This document shows, piece by piece, positions 5,585 through 6,409 of a stretch of DNA of 6,409 nucleotides. Below the pieces are notes generated by a model. The model was not told the DNA's origin, made no database searches, and saw nothing but the letters and a program-made list of their open reading frames with translations. Every line of letters starts with the position of its first letter. The first letter of the stretch is position 1. Source of the stretch: an uncultured Ruminococcus sp. Lineage in GTDB: Bacteria > Bacillota > Clostridia > Oscillospirales > Ruminococcaceae. The translations under genes and the position numbers were made by a program. Location of the stretch: positions 1 through 6,409 of the forward strand of contig CAMVIL010000077.1 of the NCBI GenBank assembly GCA_947167535.1, in the 5' to 3' direction.

Positions 5585-5620
5585 CGGCACATTGCCGTAT
5601 TTTTGCACAATAATATGTGC
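5585..5620 (-). promoter_or_regulatory. Two short hairpins in the degV-family gene leader
   Basis: Read on the minus strand, GCACA/TGTGC (5616-5620 with 5605-5609) forms a 5-bp stem followed by an A-run. CGGCA/TGCCG (5593-5597 with 5585-5589) forms a second 5-bp stem just before the ribosome binding site. Both lie in the predicted leader of about 60 bases. They are short, and a regulatory role is speculative. Confidence 0.35.
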
Positions 5621-5633
5621 GTCTTTTAAATTA

Positions 5634-5663
5634 ATTATAGCATATTATGCAGGGATAAGTCAA
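5634..5663 (-). promoter_or_regulatory. Sigma-A promoter for the degV-family gene
   Basis: On the minus strand TTGACT (5658-5663) is 18 bases from TATAAT (5634-5639). TGC directly before the -10 makes an extended -10 element. The predicted start is near 5627. It diverges from the aroB promoter, with about 39 bases between the two -35 boxes. Confidence 0.87.
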
Positions 5664-5702
5664 TAGTTTTTGGACATACTGCCTTACCCGCTGAAAAATA
5701 TC

Positions 5703-5732
5703 TTGACAAAAAGCAGGATAATATGGTATAAT
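5703..5732 (+). promoter_or_regulatory. Sigma-A promoter for aroB
   Basis: TTGACA (5703-5708) is 18 bases from TATAAT (5727-5732), with TGG in front giving an extended -10. The predicted start is near 5739, about 62 bases before the aroB ATG. Both hexamers are perfect; only the spacing is one longer than optimal. Confidence 0.9.
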
Positions 5733-5748
5733 AACTATATATTTTTTG

Positions 5749-5781
5749 CTTGGTTTTTTCACTTTAAATCGTGAATCCAAG
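5749..5781 (+). promoter_or_regulatory. Hairpin in the aroB mRNA leader (unassigned)
   Basis: CTTGG (5749-5753) pairs with CCAAG (5777-5781), and an inner stem TTCAC (5758-5762) pairs with GTGAA (5771-5775) around TTTAAATC. The two stems are separated by TTTT on one side and a single T on the other. The structure ends just before the purine-rich GAGAGG (5785-5790) that serves as ribosome binding site. I cannot match it to a T-box or a known riboswitch; the leader is far too short for a T-box. Confidence 0.4.
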
Positions 5782-5800
5782 GCTGAGAGGACAGTAAAGT

Positions 5801-6409
5801 ATGGAACTGAGAGTTGAGCTTAAAAAGGTAGTAGACGACAGTTATGATATAGTGATAGGTCATTCGCTGACCGAAAGGTGCGCAGATGACGTCGCGGGGG
5901 GACTGCTGGGGGCGAAGCGGATAGCGCTCGTCACTGACAGCAATGTGCTCCCGCTATACGCAGAGCCCATCGCCGAGGCGCTGAAAGCCCGCGGGCTCGA
6001 AGTGCACATCTTCACCATTCCCGCAGGCGAGGAGAGCAAGACCCGCCCCATGAAGGAGTTCGTGGAGGACAGTATGCTGGAAGCGGGTCTGCGCCGTGAC
6101 TGCGCGGTGCTGGCAGTAGGCGGCGGAGTCGTCACCGACCTTGCGGGATTCGTGGCTGGCACCTTCGGACGCGGCGTGCCTTTTGCAAACTTTGCCACAA
6201 CTCTTCTCGCGGCGGCGGACGCTTCCGTTGGCGGCAAGACTGCCGTTGACACGCCTCTCGCTACAAACCTGATAGGTCTGTTCAACCAGCCGAGACGTGT
6301 CTACATCGACATCGACGCGTGGAAGACTCTCCCACGCAGACAGCTCGCCAGCGGTCTTTCCGAGACCATCAAGCACGGCTGCCTCGGCGACAGGGAATTG
6401 TTTGAGTAC
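5801..6409 (+). CDS. aroB: 3-dehydroquinate synthase, N-terminal 203 residues (3' end outside window)
   Basis: This gene encodes the second shikimate-pathway enzyme, which converts DAHP to 3-dehydroquinate using bound NAD+ and a divalent metal in the cytosol. The N-terminal Rossmann-like part holds VTDSNV (44-49) and PAGEESKT (74-81). Next come the nucleotide-binding GGGVVTDLAGF (107-117), ATTLLAAADASVGGKT (132-147), NLIGLFNQP (156-164) and SGLSETIKHG (184-193), where E188 matches a metal ligand and K191 a catalytic-site lysine. The remaining metal-binding histidines lie beyond the window; the usual length is about 350-360 residues. Compared with typical AroB, threonine 112 replaces glycine in GGGVxGD, alanine replaces proline in PTTLLA, and TPLATNLIG replaces the more usual HPxGKNLIG-type segment. 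Related sugar-phosphate cyclases share this fold, but the stand-alone gene with no natural-product genes beside it favours aroB. The ATG at 5801 follows GAGAGG at 5785-5790. Confidence 0.87.
   Translation, partial: MELRVELKKVVDDSYDIVIGHSLTERCADDVAGGLLGAKRIALVTDSNVLPLYAEPIAEALKARGLEVHIFTIPAGEESKTRPMKEFVEDSMLEAGLRRDCAVLAVGGGVVTDLAGFVAGTFGRGVPFANFATTLLAAADASVGGKTAVDTPLATNLIGLFNQPRRVYIDIDAWKTLPRRQLASGLSETIKHGCLGDRELFEY

Noticed and set aside
5567..5608. Upstream GTG start for the degV-family gene
   Set aside because: No ribosome binding site precedes it, and the added residues fall outside the DegV fold; ATG at 5566 has GGAG at 8 bases.
5860..6376. Two overlapping minus-strand frames opposite aroB
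   Set aside because: They lie against a clearly coding plus-strand AroB frame and have no promoter, ribosome binding site or recognisable protein features.

Overview
The window looks like ordinary chromosome from a Gram-positive anaerobe, most likely a gut or rumen Ruminococcus-type member of the Clostridia. This is inferred from three things. Shine-Dalgarno sites are strong and promoters are near-consensus sigma-A with extended -10 (TGnTATAAT) elements. AT-rich intergenic DNA separates moderately GC-rich genes. The gene families also fit: QueT, DegV, a stand-alone clostridial NadE, and a secreted protein with an Ig-like plus Fn3-like C-terminus. No tRNA, rRNA, CRISPR array, insertion sequence or phage gene is visible.

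Layout: (1) 1-367, 3' end of a class II fructose-bisphosphate aldolase gene. (2) 368-472, a spacer with GCTTCGC-centred palindromes. (3) 473-1366, a two-gene unit of a small unrecognised protein and a QueT-family ECF substrate-binding membrane protein, closed by a strong intrinsic terminator at 1374-1405. (4) 1439-2509 on the minus strand, a secreted Ig-like/Fn3-like protein driven by a perfect-consensus promoter. (5) 2510-2780, a divergent promoter region with a structured leader before nadE. (6) 2781-4638, nadE overlapped by 8 bases with a CDF metal-efflux gene carrying a manganese-type metal site and a duplicated cytosolic domain. (7) 4652-4684, a bidirectional terminator. (8) 4697-5566 on the minus strand, a DegV/FakB-type fatty-acid-binding protein. 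(9) 5567-5800, a second divergent promoter region. (10) 5801 to the window end, the 5' part of an aroB-type 3-dehydroquinate synthase gene.

The genes do not form one pathway. They are short, independently transcribed units covering glycolysis, queuosine-precursor uptake, a surface or secreted protein, NAD synthesis with metal homeostasis, fatty-acid uptake and aromatic amino-acid synthesis. All four complete or partial units from 1439 onward are arranged as divergent and convergent pairs, with the promoters and terminators expected of that layout. I see no convincing new biological system. The points most worth a second look are the unassigned N-terminal domain of the secreted protein, the small protein next to queT, the leader hairpin before nadE, the metal-site and domain duplication in the CDF protein, and the altered motifs in AroB.
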